Source: Heloderma charlesbogerti
Lineage: Eukaryota > Chordata > Lepidosauria > Squamata > Helodermatidae
Assembly (NCBI GenBank): GCA_026122225.1
Contig: JANEZZ010001866.1
Span: 1,922,001-1,986,000 of the forward strand
DNA length: 64,000 nucleotides
Reading direction: 5' to 3'
Part shown: piece after piece, positions 44,525 through 56,232 of the stretch
Layout of the letters: every line of letters starts with the position of its first letter
How positions within the stretch are numbered: the first letter of the stretch is position 1
The notes under the pieces: model-generated
Database searches by the model: none
What the model saw: the letters and a program-made list of their open reading frames with translations, nothing else
What the model was told of the DNA's origin: nothing
Made by a program: the position numbers and the translations under genes

Positions 44525-44974
44525 TTAACTCTCCAAAGTTGCATGTGCTGGAGACAGAACAATCGAAGGCATAAAAGGAAGATGGCAGTCTGGTTTTTCC
44601 GTCAAAGGGGGGGGAGGCTCAAAAGGGCTGGATCCACCAAAGGGGGAATAGGTCAACCGCTGCGGAGGACATAACAGGACCTTTAGAGCCAATACATGCT
44701 AATTAATGAATGAATCTTTTCCCGTAAATACTTGTGGTAATTTTATAGCCAGTTAGCTGCCATGGTCAGGAATTACAGACACTCTCTTATCGTTTTCTAT
44801 TTCTGCCTCTTGGGAATCCTTTGTTAAAATGTTACTACCCTGAGAAGAAGGAGAAAAGGGAGGAGAATCGTCCCTCCCTCTGTTATCAACAGTTCAAAAC
44901 AGAGGTGTCAAAGCTCTGAGACACATGCAGCCCCCAGCTTTTCCCAATATGGTGCCCAAGACCACCCATCTGGA

Positions 44975-45080
44975 GCATCTCCCTGAGCTGGTGCCCCCCT
45001 CAAATATGTTGGACCATAACTCCCATCATCCATAGCCAGCAGGGCCAATGGTCAGGAACTCCAAACATCTGGCTGCTCCA
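44975..45080 (+). mobile_element. Palindromic MITE family A, partial
   Basis: ATGTTGGACCATAACTCCCA, TCATCCATAGCCAGCAGGGC and CCAATGGTCAGGA. Confidence 0.65.
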
Positions 45081-45143
45081 GATGTTACATCTGGGGGGTG
45101 TCTAATGCACATGCACCTAAAGTGTAAAGTCCAGACTCTAAAG

Positions 45144-45503
45144 CAGGGGTGAAGAACCACAGGCCCACGGCCAAATGCAGCCCTCCTAAGATGCCATTCC
45201 GGCCCTCTGGGGTTCTCCAAAAGGCCAAGCCCCCTTCTCCTGACCCCGCCCCCTTTCCCCTGACTGCTGTTTGTTGAGTGGTTTCTTGGCTTTTCTGCAG
45301 TTCCCCCCACTCCCCATTCTAAAAGGTTGAAATGTCTCTCCTAAGGCTGAGTTACTGGCTTTAGCTGACAACATGCTGGCATTTTTTATACCTTTGGCCC
45401 CACCCGCGTTTGCCTTCAGCTCCACCCACCACCACAGGGCAGCCCCGAGAGCTTCTCAGAAAAGGGGTTCGGCCCTCGGGCTAGAAGGGGTTCAACACAC
45501 CTG
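45144..45503 (+). mobile_element. hAT-like non-autonomous element with TIRs and 8-bp TSD
   Basis: The left terminus CAGGGGTGAAGAACC and right terminus GGTTCAACACACCTG are imperfect inverted repeats. Flanks CTCTAAAG (45136-45143) and CTGTAAAC (45504-45511) match at 6 of 8, the hAT duplication length. The 360-bp interior has no ORF of note. Confidence 0.8.
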
Positions 45504-46394
45504 CTGTAAACATGTCTGCACGCACACACAAGCACTTGAAATGCGATGTGTTCAGAGCCTGGTCGGTCTAATTTACCGATTAAATAATCGGGGCCCTTCT
45601 CTCCCTCCTCAGATGGAGAAAAGGCTATCTGGGTCAGGCATGAACCTAGAGGTGGGCAATGTCAATGGGGGGCGGTATCAGGGGCCACATCGGAAGATGC
45701 TGGAGGCTGTCTGTGGCCTGCATCCTGCAGCTTGCCCACCTCTGTTTTGAACTGTGGATAACAGAGGGCAGAACACTTTTTCTCCTTTTCCCCTTCTGGC
45801 TTTTCAAAACTATGATAGACGAGCAGTTGCGAGAGAGAGACTGACAGATTAACACAGAGCGTTTAAAAATATATTTTTTAAGCTAAACATTGTGGCTTCC
45901 ACCCTCATCAGTAGCTATGCTGTTGACTGGGTATCAGGAGTGGCAGTTTGGAATGCCTGGAGATGAAAGTTCCTTAGGAGAAAAAACAGAGGTAGGACAG
46001 GCATTATGCTTACGAGTTGTCCTCCAGATTAAGGCCGTTTGGACTAAGAGTTCTGAATTGGTAGATCCAGTTTTCCCTTTTGTCAAGCATGTCTGTGTCC
46101 TTTGTTTATTCAGCTGGAAGCAATTGTAAAAGAGAGACTATGTGAAGGTGAGTTGAAATGTCTTGCAACAGACTGCTCCAGCTTTTTTGGCAAGAAGCGG
46201 AGATTTGTGGTTACAGAATCTTGTTCTTAGGTCCATTGCAGTATCCCCTACATGTTGCATACAACATCCTCTTTTCTTTTCTACATTCAGTTAAACAAAC
46301 CACATTAGTGGAAATGCATGTTGCTACCAGGGGCAGAAGCTGAAACATTTGGCCCAAAGTATATTTGAGTCTCTTAATTGTCCCTGGCTGATGG

Positions 46395-46566
46395 TTTTAA
46401 ATACTTTTAGATATACGTTATTGTTGTTGTTGTGTGTTACTTGCTTTATGTCATTATGTGAATGGTTTTTATCTTTATATAATGCATTTCAATGGTTTTT
46501 AATTTTTGTGAACCGCCTAAAGAGCTTCGGCTATGGGGCGGTATAGAAATATAATAAATGAAATAT
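46395..46566 (+). mobile_element. L2-like LINE 3' end
   Basis: TTTTTGTGAACCGCCTAAAG, AGCTTCGGCTATGGGGCGGT, ATAGAAATATAATAAATG is the typical 3' terminus. Confidence 0.8.
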
Positions 46567-46691
46567 TTTTTAAAAATACTCTGTTGTTAGTCTTTCTATC
46601 TGTCTTATACATACATTTTACCTTAAGACTGCCAGCATCCATAGTGAATCCAGAGCCTCCTTGTTGCCTTGATGTTGTGCCACTTTACACC

Positions 46692-46694
<3 letters not shown>

Positions 46695-46747
<53 letters not shown>
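46695..46747. repeat. (CT)n(AT)n microsatellite at a SINE tail
   Basis: About 18 CT units followed by AT units, abutting the SINE at 46748. Confidence 0.95.
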
Positions 46748-46916
46748 ATACATATACCACCTTCCCTACAAGGAGCTCAAAGCAACACGCACAGTTCTTT
46801 CCCCCTGTGCAGTAGGCTAGGCAGAGAGAGAGAGACGGCCTCAAGGTGAGCTTCATGGCTGGGTGATGGATTTGAACCCAGGTCTCCCCAGTCCTAGCCA
46901 GCCTCACCAACCCACC
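46748..46916 (-). mobile_element. MIR-like tRNA SINE
   Basis: ATATACCACCTTCCCTACAA, GGTGAGCTTCATGGCTGGGT and TTTGAACCCAGGTCTCCCCA in reversed SINE order. Confidence 0.75.
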
Positions 46917-47159
46917 CTTGCCCAACTTGGTGCCCAGCCAGTATTTTAGGGAACCACAAATGGTGCAAACTGGCCTCTGCATTCTTTTTTCATTTCCCTA
47001 ACTAGATGAACTGGCTTTTCAGATTAGCTGCACCCTCTAAGAAACGGCGTGGGCTTTTTCATGGTTGCTTCACCATGAGAACCCTCTCATGAATGGAATG
47101 GGGGGACAATGGGCATTTGTACTGTGTGGGGATGCTGCCGACAGGGCAGAAAAGGGAAA

Positions 47160-47732
47160 CCAAACTCATCAAGGGGCTGGAGCATCTCCTCTAGGAGGGA
47201 AGGTTACAACAGCTGGGATTGTTTAGCTTGGAAAAAAGGAGGGTCAGGGGAGACATGGCAGAGGTGTACAAAATTAAGCGTGGTGTGGAGAATGTGGAGA
47301 GGAAGAATTTTTCTCCCTCTCTCAAAATACTAGAACCCAATGGGGTCATCCTATGAAGCTGATTGGGGGGAGATTCAGGACAGATAAAGGGAAGGACTTC
47401 TTCACACAGCGCAGAGTTAAACTATGCAATTCGCTACCACAGGACGTAGCGATGGCCACCAATGTGGATGGCTTTAAAAGGGGGTTGGACAAATTCCTGG
47501 AGGAGGAAAAGGCTATCCATGGCTACTAGTCTTGATGGCTCTGTGCTACCTCCAGTACTAGCAGCAGTGAGCCTATGTACACCAGTTGGTGGGGAACATG
47601 GGCAGGAGGGTTCTCTTGCACTTGTGTTCTGCTTGTGGACTCCCAGTTGACAGCTGGTCGGCCACTGTGTGAACAGAATGCTGGACTGGATGGACTGATC
47701 CAGCAGGGGTCTTCTAATGTTCTTATGCTCTT
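47160..47732 (+). mobile_element. CR1 LINE 3' end with ORF2 remnant
   Basis: TCATCAAGGGGCTGGAGCAT, TTTAGCTTGGAAAAAAGGAG, GATTCAGGACAGATAAAGGG, GGATGGCTTTAAAAGGGGGT and the end TTCTAATGTTCTTATGCTCTTA. Frameshifts break the coding part. Confidence 0.9.
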
Positions 47733-47845
47733 AAGCGACTAGGTCCCACCACCGCAGTGCTTATTTCTCCACTGGTGGAGAGGCACACATTCAGTTTCTC
47801 TCGAAATGCCCACCCTTTATGTTCAGGAAGGCTGATGGCTGAATC

Positions 47846-47848
<3 letters not shown>

Positions 47849-47889
<41 letters not shown>
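47849..47889. repeat. (TC)n microsatellite
   Basis: About 20 TC units. Confidence 0.97.
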
Positions 47890-47890
<1 letters not shown>

Positions 47891-48549
47891 CCCTCTGGTT
47901 CATCAATCCATGCCCCAAAATCGTTGCTATGGAGATTCCCGCTGCCCCAGCCTGATGTGCGATGAGCATCACCACAAGGAGTATAATGGCACAGTGGCAG
48001 CAGATTCTGCAGCCTTCGTCCAGCCAGCAGCAGTGACTGAGAATTCAATTGCTTGGCAAGGAAGGTCGAAATGACACAGGGGCACCTAATTATCCCCTCG
48101 TGGTTGGCTTGCAGGAAAAGATTGATCACTTCCTTCCCTCCTTCAGCTCGGCCCCCTCGGAAAAGCGACGAGCTATGTGGAGAAATTAAGCGGAGGACAC
48201 TTCCCCAGTGCTTTGCTTCCATGAGACAAGCCAGCAGGCAACCAGTAGCCAGAAAACAGAGAGTCTGGACTCTGTGTTCCTCGGCTCTCTCCATGTGTGG
48301 TTGGCATTTCTGACATAATCCTGGATTGGTGGACAATGGCTATGTTTCCAGGGTTGCTGGGGGCACATCTGTTGTTGTATGCCAGTTGGGGGCTTTCTGG
48401 TTGCATGTTCCCCCCACCCCCACCCAAGCTGAGCACACTTTAGATGCAGTGAACATTTTCCCAGTAGAGCAGAAGAATCTTTTCCGCCACCACCCCGAAG
48501 CTTAATTAGAAGTATAGGATTGCTCTGACCTAATGGTAGTCCTGAACAC

Positions 48550-48605
48550 ATACTAGGGAGTAAGACCCATTGAGCTCAATAGGGTCTAGGTCAACATACC
48601 TAGGT
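48550..48605. mobile_element. Palindromic repeat family E, copy 2
   Basis: GGGAGTAAGACCCATTGAGC followed by TCAATAGGGTC, centred on the perfect palindrome ATTGAGCTCAAT. Confidence 0.5.
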
Positions 48606-48985
48606 TTGTGCTTGCCATTAAAAAAAACTTACAGAACGGCGGCCAGATGAAATTCCTTTTGGGCAGCAATGCAAGACTTCTGAGAGATATTACAAAGCCA
48701 GCCGAGAGTGACTCAGATGAAGAACGTTGAAATGATGTAGAGATTGGTATATTTAAGAAACCTTCTGAAACATCGTGATGCCAAGAAAGTGGAATTTAAG
48801 ACTTGAAACGGCCTCCAGAATCACTGCCCAAGCAGTCTGAATTCCTCTGCCAAAAACCTGGATTCCAATGTTGCTTCAGCAGACAAACTGACACGGGAAA
48901 GTTCTCCTCCGTGTTCCTGCTCAGGAGTTGATCTGAAATCCAGCAACATGCACACTTCACAAGAAGCTTTGGTGACCCAGCAAAG

Positions 48986-49250
48986 CAGGGCTGGCCCTGC
49001 CATTGAGCAAAGTGAAGCAGCAGCCTCGGGCAGAAGGTGCCGTAGGGTGGCAGGTGGTGGCGAGGTGCTCGAGAACCGAGCTGTGCCCTGCTCTCCCCTG
49101 CGCGATCCTGCTGCCCTCAAGTGCTGCAGAAGATGTTTTACCACAGCCAGTGTTGAATGAAGGTTCAGCTGGGTTCTGTTCATGGAACTGAGGGGAGGGG
49201 ATCCATCTTGTCCTTTGCCACAGGTGGCAAAACGTCTTGGGCCAGCCCTG
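48986..49250 (+). mobile_element. hAT-like MITE with perfect 12-bp TIRs and 8-bp TSD
   Basis: CAGGGCTGGCCC at the left and GGGCCAGCCCTG at the right are exact inverted repeats. CAGCAAAG (48978-48985) and CAGCAACG (49251-49258) are a 7-of-8 target duplication. It is 265 bp long with no transposase. End fragments of the same family lie at 21158 and 22297. Confidence 0.9.
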
Positions 49251-49688
49251 CAGCAACGGGAGGGGAAGGGGTGCCCATCTGGCACAGGCATCCAAGGAAG
49301 TCGCATCATTCACTCCTCCTCTTGCTGGATTTCGTTACTGTGTTGGGGGAATTCCCTCTTCCCCACCATGACACCTCAAGAAAAGCAATTACCGATTAAC
49401 CCAGAAAACCAAGCATCCCAATTGCTGCAATTAATAGGAAACCACACTTGTTGTAATTAAAAGCCTCACATGAGAAGCTGCTGAGGGCTAGGAGGAAGGC
49501 AACACTGCTTTCTTCCCAGCAACCAGCCTGCCGTCTTCAGATAATATATACGCGGCTGTTAGCGGGCTCATGGGGTGAAGGACTTCCCAGATTTTGAGGG
49601 GCAGATGGGAGCGTTCAGACAGGCTCCAACCAGGGACTGGGAGAAACACTGTTCCACTTGCGTAGTTGGCGTGGAATTATTTGCAGCT

Positions 49689-49737
49689 TGACCCCTCACG
49701 TATTGACTCAGAAGTAGGTCCCAGTGAGTGCAACGGG
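49689..49737 (+). mobile_element. Palindromic repeat family E, copy 3
   Basis: TTGACTCAGAAGTAGGTCCC followed by AGTGAGTGCAACGGG matches one family E arm and the start of the second. Confidence 0.45.
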
Positions 49738-49914
49738 ACAGTGATGTGCTGGGGGTCCCCCTGTAAGCCCTTGGCTTCTAGAGGGCGTTGGGCAAGTTGC
49801 TCACCACATCCACAAAGTCCAGACATCCCATGAAATCCTCCCCACAACAGACGGTCTGTAGACTGGCTGCGCACTTCAAAGCCAGCACGTAAGGAGAGAA
49901 TGAGAACACGAGCA

Positions 49915-50040
49915 CCTCAGAAGAGCCCTGCTGGATCAGACCAAGGGTCCATCTAGTCCAGCATTCTGCTCACACAAGGCCAGCCAGTTTAACTAGGTGC
50001 TATGTGAAGAAGTGTTCCCTTTTATCTGTCCTGAGACAAG
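49915..50040 (-). mobile_element. CR1 LINE tail, internally deleted
   Basis: CAGAAGAGCCCTGCTGGATC, AGACCAAGGGTCCATCTAGT are the reversed end. GTGAAGAAGTGTTCCCTTTT, ATCTGTCCTGAG comes from further upstream in CR1, so about 200 bp is missing between them. Confidence 0.8.
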
Positions 50041-50167
50041 CTTAGGGAACCCACCCAGGTAGTTTGAACAGTCAACCTACATGTTTATTTTATGGAACGT
50101 AGCCATCTGGACAAGTAGTCATTTGATACTAAATAAATAAATATCGGCCCTACCTAATAACCCACCA

Positions 50168-50262
50168 GCCTTCCCCAGCCTGGTTGCCCTCCAGATGTGC
50201 CCCACGCTGGCTGGGGATGATGGAAGTTGCAGTCCAACCCAACTGGAGGGCGCCAGGGGCAG
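50168..50262 (+). mobile_element. Palindromic MITE family A, internally deleted
   Basis: GCCTTCCCCAGCCTGGTTGC, CCTCCAGATGTG and GGGGATGATGGAAGTTGCAG, TCCAACCCAACTGGAGGGCG. Confidence 0.7.
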
Positions 50263-51349
50263 TATCCAACGGGGTCATTCTGCAAACTTAAAGAGCATGA
50301 GTGGCGCTCTGCCAAATCTTTCCATTGCACATGTGTGCACGTTACGTTTGTACAACCAGGTGCACAAAAGTAGCTTTAGTTGGATTTAGTTGCCGTCATG
50401 AGCTGTCGGCAAATCCCCCAGAGGCCTCTGGGCAACAGCTGTTGGCGCCTGAATCCTGGACCGACATGGACCTTTGGCCCTATCCCGCAAGGCACGTTTG
50501 CATACCTGGCCTCTGGCGTGCCTTTGCAAGCAATTTTAGAATGGTAATACATTTCCAAGATGTAACCTCCAATCCATTCCCCAAAGTGCTCACTTCTGGC
50601 CCGTCCCCCCCCCCCCCCGCCAAACCACGCTAAGAAAAAATTGCAGCACACCTCAGCCCTGTGGTTGCTTCGCAGGGAAGTGCAGCGAGGGGAGCAGGGG
50701 AGCAAAAAGAGCTCAGGTGGAGGTTTTGTGTGCATGTAGGACATTGCCAAGCAATTTAATTGGCTTTTGTAATGGCCTCTTCCCAGCCTGCCTGCTGGGA
50801 GTTAATGTGCAAGGAAGCAGGGTTCAGCCTCAGCAGCGGTGGCCGCTTCGGCCTGACAGAGAGAGGGAGACGCCCCATCACGTTCCCAAAGCCACCCTCA
50901 TGTGCGGTGCGGGCCTGCTCTCCCCTTTGGCGCAAGCCTCACGAACAAAGCCTGGTGTGGGGCTGTCTCCTCAGTGCAAGCTCGTCGCCTCATCAAAAAA
51001 GCGGTCACTGTAGAATCACTCATGAGGCGCTCCGGCACCGTCGGCACCAAAATCTGGCCCTGGCAGGCACTCGCCAGGGCCCATGAACAGTTGAAGGACC
51101 CCTCCAGGCTTGCTTGGGTTGGGCTGACTTTAGCCGGCCCCACGCCTCTGGCTTTTAAAAAGCAGGTCGAGATTAAACGGGGAAGGGGTTTTGTTCCTGG
51201 CAGAAAAGACTGTGGGGGTGAGGTGGGGAGAAGAGCACGGCATTTGTCACTCCTGAATGTCAGGCTCGTGTTGCAGGCACGAGAGCAGGGCACGTAGAAA
51301 GTGCAGGAGCTGGAAGATGTGCACAAAAGAGCAACTACAAGTATTATTT

Positions 51350-51930
51350 TTTATTATTATCAAGGGGCTGGAGCAACTCCCCAATGAGAGAAGGTTACAA
51401 CAGCAGGGATTCTTTAGCTTAGAGAAAAGGAGAGTGAGGGGAGACACGAGAGAGGTGTACAGAACGATGCATGGTGTGGAGACGGTGGAGAGGGAGATGT
51501 TTTTCTCCCTCTCTCAAAATACTGGAACCCAGCGGGGTCATCCTATGAAGCTGATGGGTGGGAGATTCAGGACAGAGAAAAGGGAGGGCTTCTTCACACA
51601 GCGCAGAGTGAAACTGTGGAGAGCGCTACCACAAGGCGTGGTGATGGCCGCCAGTTTGGATGGCTTTAAAAGGGAATTAGACAAATGCATGGAGGAGAAG
51701 GCTACCAATGGCTACTGGCCCTGATGGCTCTACGCTACCCCCAGTATCACAGGCAGTATGCCTGTGTACACCAGTTGCTGGGGAACATGGGTGGGAGGGT
51801 GCTGTTGCGCTCCTGTCCTGCTTGTGGGTTTCCCGTGGGCAGCTGGTTGGCTACTGTGTGAGCAGAATGCTGGATGGGATGGACCCTGGGTCTGATCCAG
51901 CAGGGCTCTTCTGATGTTCTTATGTTCTTC
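51350..51930 (+). mobile_element. CR1 LINE 3' end with largely open ORF2 C-terminus
   Basis: The frame to 51724 reads FFSLEKRRVRGDTREVYRTM, ...FFSLSQNTGTQRGHPMKLMG, ...RALPQGVVMAASLDGFKREL, the CR1 ORF2 C-terminus. The 3' UTR ends TTCTGATGTTCTTATGTTCTT. It is 5' truncated, with a TATTATT run at the left edge. Confidence 0.92.
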
Positions 51931-52145
51931 AGTAAATGTTGGCAAACCCAAGCTCCACCAAGCCAAACTAGATGACGTGCAAATCTTAAACCGACGTTCC
52001 CGATGTACTTTCGAGCCTTGGTAGAGCAGCAGGAGGGTCGATTCAGGATCGTGGGCGTGAGTCAGCAGCACTGGGGTGGGGGACACTGCAGGCCTCTTGC
52101 TTGGAAGCAGGGTGCCGTTTCAAGGCTGTTTCCCAAGCTCTAGAG

Positions 52146-52255
52146 CAGCCTTTCCCAAACTGGTGTGCTGGACTACAACTCTCAGCATCCCCAACCAGCT
52201 GTGATGGGAGTTGTAATCCAACACATCTGGAAGACTCCAGGGTGGGGAAGGCTGC
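52146..52255 (+). mobile_element. Palindromic hAT-like MITE family A with 8-bp TSD
   Basis: Terminal CAGCCTTTCCCAAACTGGTG and CCAGGGTGGGGAAGGCTG, inner ACTACAACTCTCAGCATCCC and GATGGGAGTTGTAATCC. Flanks CTCTAGAG (52138-52145) and CTCTAGAA (52256-52263) are a 7-of-8 duplication. Confidence 0.87.
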
Positions 52256-52316
52256 TCTAGAAAAACCTAGCACCAAAGCAACCAGGTAATAGGAAACAGT
52301 TGCATGCCATCTCTCT

Positions 52317-52363
52317 CCCCCTCCCTCCCTCCCTCCCTCCCTCCCTCATGCATGCACTCTCTC

Positions 52364-52410
<47 letters not shown>
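52317..52410. repeat. (CCCT)n and (AC)n microsatellites
   Basis: CCCT units to about 52347 and about 20 AC units from 52369. Confidence 0.95.
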
Positions 52411-52413
<3 letters not shown>

Positions 52414-53374
52414 ACTTTCAGAGCTACCTCTCCTTCCTCCCATCACTCCTTGTTGATGCTTTGGCATATGCAAAATTGGGAAAAGGAGAAGTATGTTCTG
52501 CAACAGCTTTTGCACCAGGTTCAGAAACACCTTGCGGGGCGGGGGGAGCGGCAGGCAGAGGGAAGGAGGAGAGAAACGGTTCACCATTTTGCACACAAAG
52601 CCGTTTATGCAGCCTGGGCCCCAAAGCTGCTGCTCTTGCTGCTTAGCACAGATAACTGTGCCACACAGTGCCCACCAATGTCAGCCGCTTGATTTTTATG
52701 CTTTGAACAATATCACCCATGTTCAGAGAGCCTCAAACAGAAACAGAAGAGACCATTTCCTGCCCCAAGGAGCTTGCAATCAAAATTTTGACCAGGGGAA
52801 GAGAAAGAGAGACAACAGAAGGAAGGCAAGAGGATTTGCAGCGGGGGCGGGGGGGGGGATGCCAGAGGTGTAACTACGCCCCTCTGCGGTCATAAAGAGG
52901 AACGCATTTAGCGTGGCGAGAGCTGCCACGGTGCATGACGGCTGAATACACACGCACCATCATCTGTCCATGTGTGTCCTCTCCCCCCCTCCCGTTTTTC
53001 TCACAAAGCAGTCAGTGTGTCTCGCGTGTGCACGGCTGACAGGGTTTGAAATTTCCGTCCTGTCTTCCAAATAAGTGGAAGTGCCAGTCCAGGTTAAACA
53101 GGCCAAATCAGAACTGAGGATGGAGCTGGGGGAGAGAAAGGGGAACATCACCATGGAAACCGAGGGACTTCAGTTCTGCGACTGGCATCCATTGATACTG
53201 GATGAAGGGATTTGGGCGGAGGGCAGGGGGAAAATGCTTCTTTCAAACAGCTGTGCTTCTAATGAGAATACCAGCCCAGTGTACAAAGCAAGCCTAAAGG
53301 ACTATAAGAATTTACGCACATGTATACACATACACACTCTCTCTCTCTAACAACTACACCACACTGGTTTATTA

Positions 53375-53379
<5 letters not shown>

Positions 53380-53420
<41 letters not shown>
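53380..53420. repeat. (AT)n microsatellite, SINE target
   Basis: About 20 AT units ending exactly where the SINE begins. Confidence 0.95.
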
Positions 53421-53424
<4 letters not shown>

Positions 53425-53757
53425 GTAAAGGTGTCCCCAGCTAGTCGTGTCCGACTCTAGGGTGCGGTGCTCATCCCCGTTTCTAAGCCAAAGAGCCAGC
53501 GCTGTCCGAAGACGCTTCCATGGTCGTGTGGCCGGCATGACTGAACACCGAGGTGCACGGAACGCTGTTACCTTTCCCGCCAAGGCGGTACCTATTTATC
53601 TACTTGCAATTTCTTGCTTTCGAACTGCTAGGTTGGCAGGACCTGGGACTGAAGACGGGAGCTCACTCCGTCACGCGGCACTCGGGTCTCGAACTGCTGA
53701 CCTGCCGACCTTCCAGTCTGCAGTTCAGCGTCTTAACCACTAAGCCACCACGGCCCC
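53421..53757 (-). mobile_element. tRNA-derived SINE with BovB-like tail, copy 2
   Basis: About 95% identical by eye to 9950-10284 across the full length, with the same minus-strand head (GGTGGCTTAGTGGTTAAGAC) and tail (GAGTCGGACACGACTAGC). Simple repeats on both sides hide any target duplication. Confidence 0.93.
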
Positions 53758-53840
53758 TATATCTATCTATCTATCTATCTATCTATATATATATATGCGC
53801 ACGCGCGCACGCGCGTGAGCACACACAGACACACACACAA
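53758..53840. repeat. (TATC)n(TA)n, GCGCAC-type alternating purine-pyrimidine and (AC)n tract
   Basis: 53759-53796 is TATC and TA units. 53797-53816 is GCGCACGCGCGCACGCGCGT, strictly alternating and Z-DNA-prone. (AC)n follows. Confidence 0.92.
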
Positions 53841-55754
53841 CCCCACATGCCCACCAAGCAGACCAGTCCAAATCTCTCCAGCATCTCAGTGCTTAGCGCT
53901 ACCTAAGGCTGCAAATTAGAAGAAAAAAAAAAGAGGCCCGACCCTCTAAAACTGCAACGACAACCTTATTGTCACCGTTTTCTTGCTGTTGCATTCATTT
54001 TGTTCCATCCTGGCAAGGAGTGAGAGATAAATCTGCCTCCTTCAGTACACACCATAAAAACGGTTGCCAAATTTCTAATGCAATTGCTGGAGGGAAGATT
54101 AGGCCTTCCCGCCAGACACGCCGTTTCTCATTTTTGGGAGATAATAAAACTAGCAAGCAGAGGTTGGGGCTATGAAACCCCTAGGTAAAATTTTAAAAAG
54201 TAGGCCAAAGTAAGCCAAATCCTTTGACCAGAAACCCATCAGTTCTGCTCCTATTTACATCTTATGCACAATTTAGTCTGCTATTGCAGTGGTAAGAGGC
54301 TCTACAGGGCACTGCTGGTACAGTCTTGACCAACTGATTTCACACCAGACACTGTTGATGCATTTACATAGCCCTGAGGACTAGAAACTTGATTTTTCCC
54401 TTTAGAATGACAGGCAATTGCCTTAATTCTACATTGAGACAAGTGTTGCACCGCTCTTCCTGACACACTGAATCTATGCAACTGTGGGTTCACAGCTGGA
54501 GATCTCTTGGATATCCCCACTGTTTAATGGCATGTTTTCATTATTTCAGTTTTAAAAATCCACCCCAAAACCCCATGTCACCTTGTACCAAAAGTTAAGG
54601 ACTGGAAGCCACAAAGCTGCTCAAGTCCAACTTTCTTTGACCAAAGCCCCTACTTAAGCCAAAGACCCAGAAGGAAAGTGAGGTTTATTTATATATGTCA
54701 AATTTCAGCTATTATCTCATTTAAAAGGGGTTTCCCCCCTAAACATTCTAGTCCTTACGATCAGAAAAAGCTGGTTTGGCAACAGGCTGAAAGGTCCATT
54801 TCCTCACCCATGCCATCCTTACACATACACACCACTCTCAAGTCCAACCCCTGCCCCCACTCCTCTTGATCCCAGCACAAATACACCAAATTCTACATAA
54901 GCAGAAGATTTGCAATTGGGAGAAATAGGACTATTTAAGAATTCATGCAAATACACCAGTGTTGCGTAATTTATACCAACTGCAGTATCTTTGCTTCTAG
55001 TTGGGAGTTTTACATAGAATTCTAACACACACAAGTTGATTTTACTGTGTTAGCGTTCAGGCTAACTCAGCTTTATAAAAGTATTCAGGAAACAGGTGTA
55101 AGAAAATGGATTTTTTTATTCCTTTTTTTTTAAGTTCTGATGTTTTACAAATAATGCTTTTACTCTGATAATAAGCCTTGGAGCAATTAAAAAAACACAG
55201 CACAGCCAGCAATGCAGTCAGACTCAACACCCATAAATACAGGCTGGAAACAGACAGACAATCACTAAGTTTTCTATACATGATCTATTTTTTTCCTTTT
55301 AATGTCACACGTTGACAATTGCAAAAATGGTCTACAGAATATGTGGGCAAAAAGGCAGATGAGTTGCTCTGAAACACCGAAGGGGTGACTCTGCCACTCC
55401 CTTACACTGGCGCGAGCCCTTGGGCTTTGATGGGCCTTCACCGGCGCAAGGGGTTGTGACTCATGCCACTTCTACATGTGGGAGAGAATAGCACATCTGG
55501 AACATGGGCATTATTCATATAAAAATCAATGACTTATTCCTTTTAAAGGAGAAGGTTGAGTGTGTTTTTCTTATTTTCTCAATAAAATATTACATTTCAT
55601 TTAATACTCTGGTACAATTCTTCATACATTGCTGGGAAAAGGGTAGGAGAATAAGTGTGTGTGTGTGTGTCGGGGGGGAGCTATTTCAACCTAGATGAAT
55701 ATAACAAATATCTTCTCTCACTGAACCATTATAGCATAACTGTTTTAAAGTCTC

Positions 55755-55852
55755 TTGTCAGGGATGCTTTGACTTCGATTCCTGCACTGAGCAGGGGGCT
55801 GGACTCGATGGTCTTGTAGGCCCCTTCCAACCCTACTATTCTATGATTCTCA
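55755..55852 (+). mobile_element. CR1 LINE 3' terminus (ATTCTATG subfamily)
   Basis: CTTGTCAGGGATGCTTTGAC, TGAGCAGGGGGCTGGACTCG, GGCCCCTTCCAACCCTACTA, TTCTATGATTCT. Confidence 0.9.
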
Positions 55853-56232
55853 AGAGTGTTCATAAATAAAAGAAAAACAGGCTTGAAATTACACGGAAAT
55901 AAGAATTAAAATTTGGAGGAAGAACAAAAGAACCAAGAGAAAATTAAGATATAAACCACTCCCATCAGAACATCCGGGCTGGGAAGCATTTCAAATTGCT
56001 CAAAGCTAGCATCAAGTTCCTAGTCATCAAGTTTTCCAGCAAAAGCTGTTGAGATTAATAGGAGGCTTTAAAAAAAAGAATCTGTAAAAAATGAAGTATG
56101 TATCGAACATTCAGTAAGCAATGGCACAGTGTGTTTCTCAAATGTCTGCTAACACTTTCCTTCTCAATTACAGCCTTAAACCCCCAAAGCTTTCGCGTGT
56201 GTGCAAGAGTAACTCATCACTTGCCCTTAGAT

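Noticed and set aside
51257..51724. 155-codon protein gene
   Set aside because: It is the CR1 ORF2 C-terminus fused by chance to upstream sequence; the same peptide recurs at 7678, 24994 and 47160.
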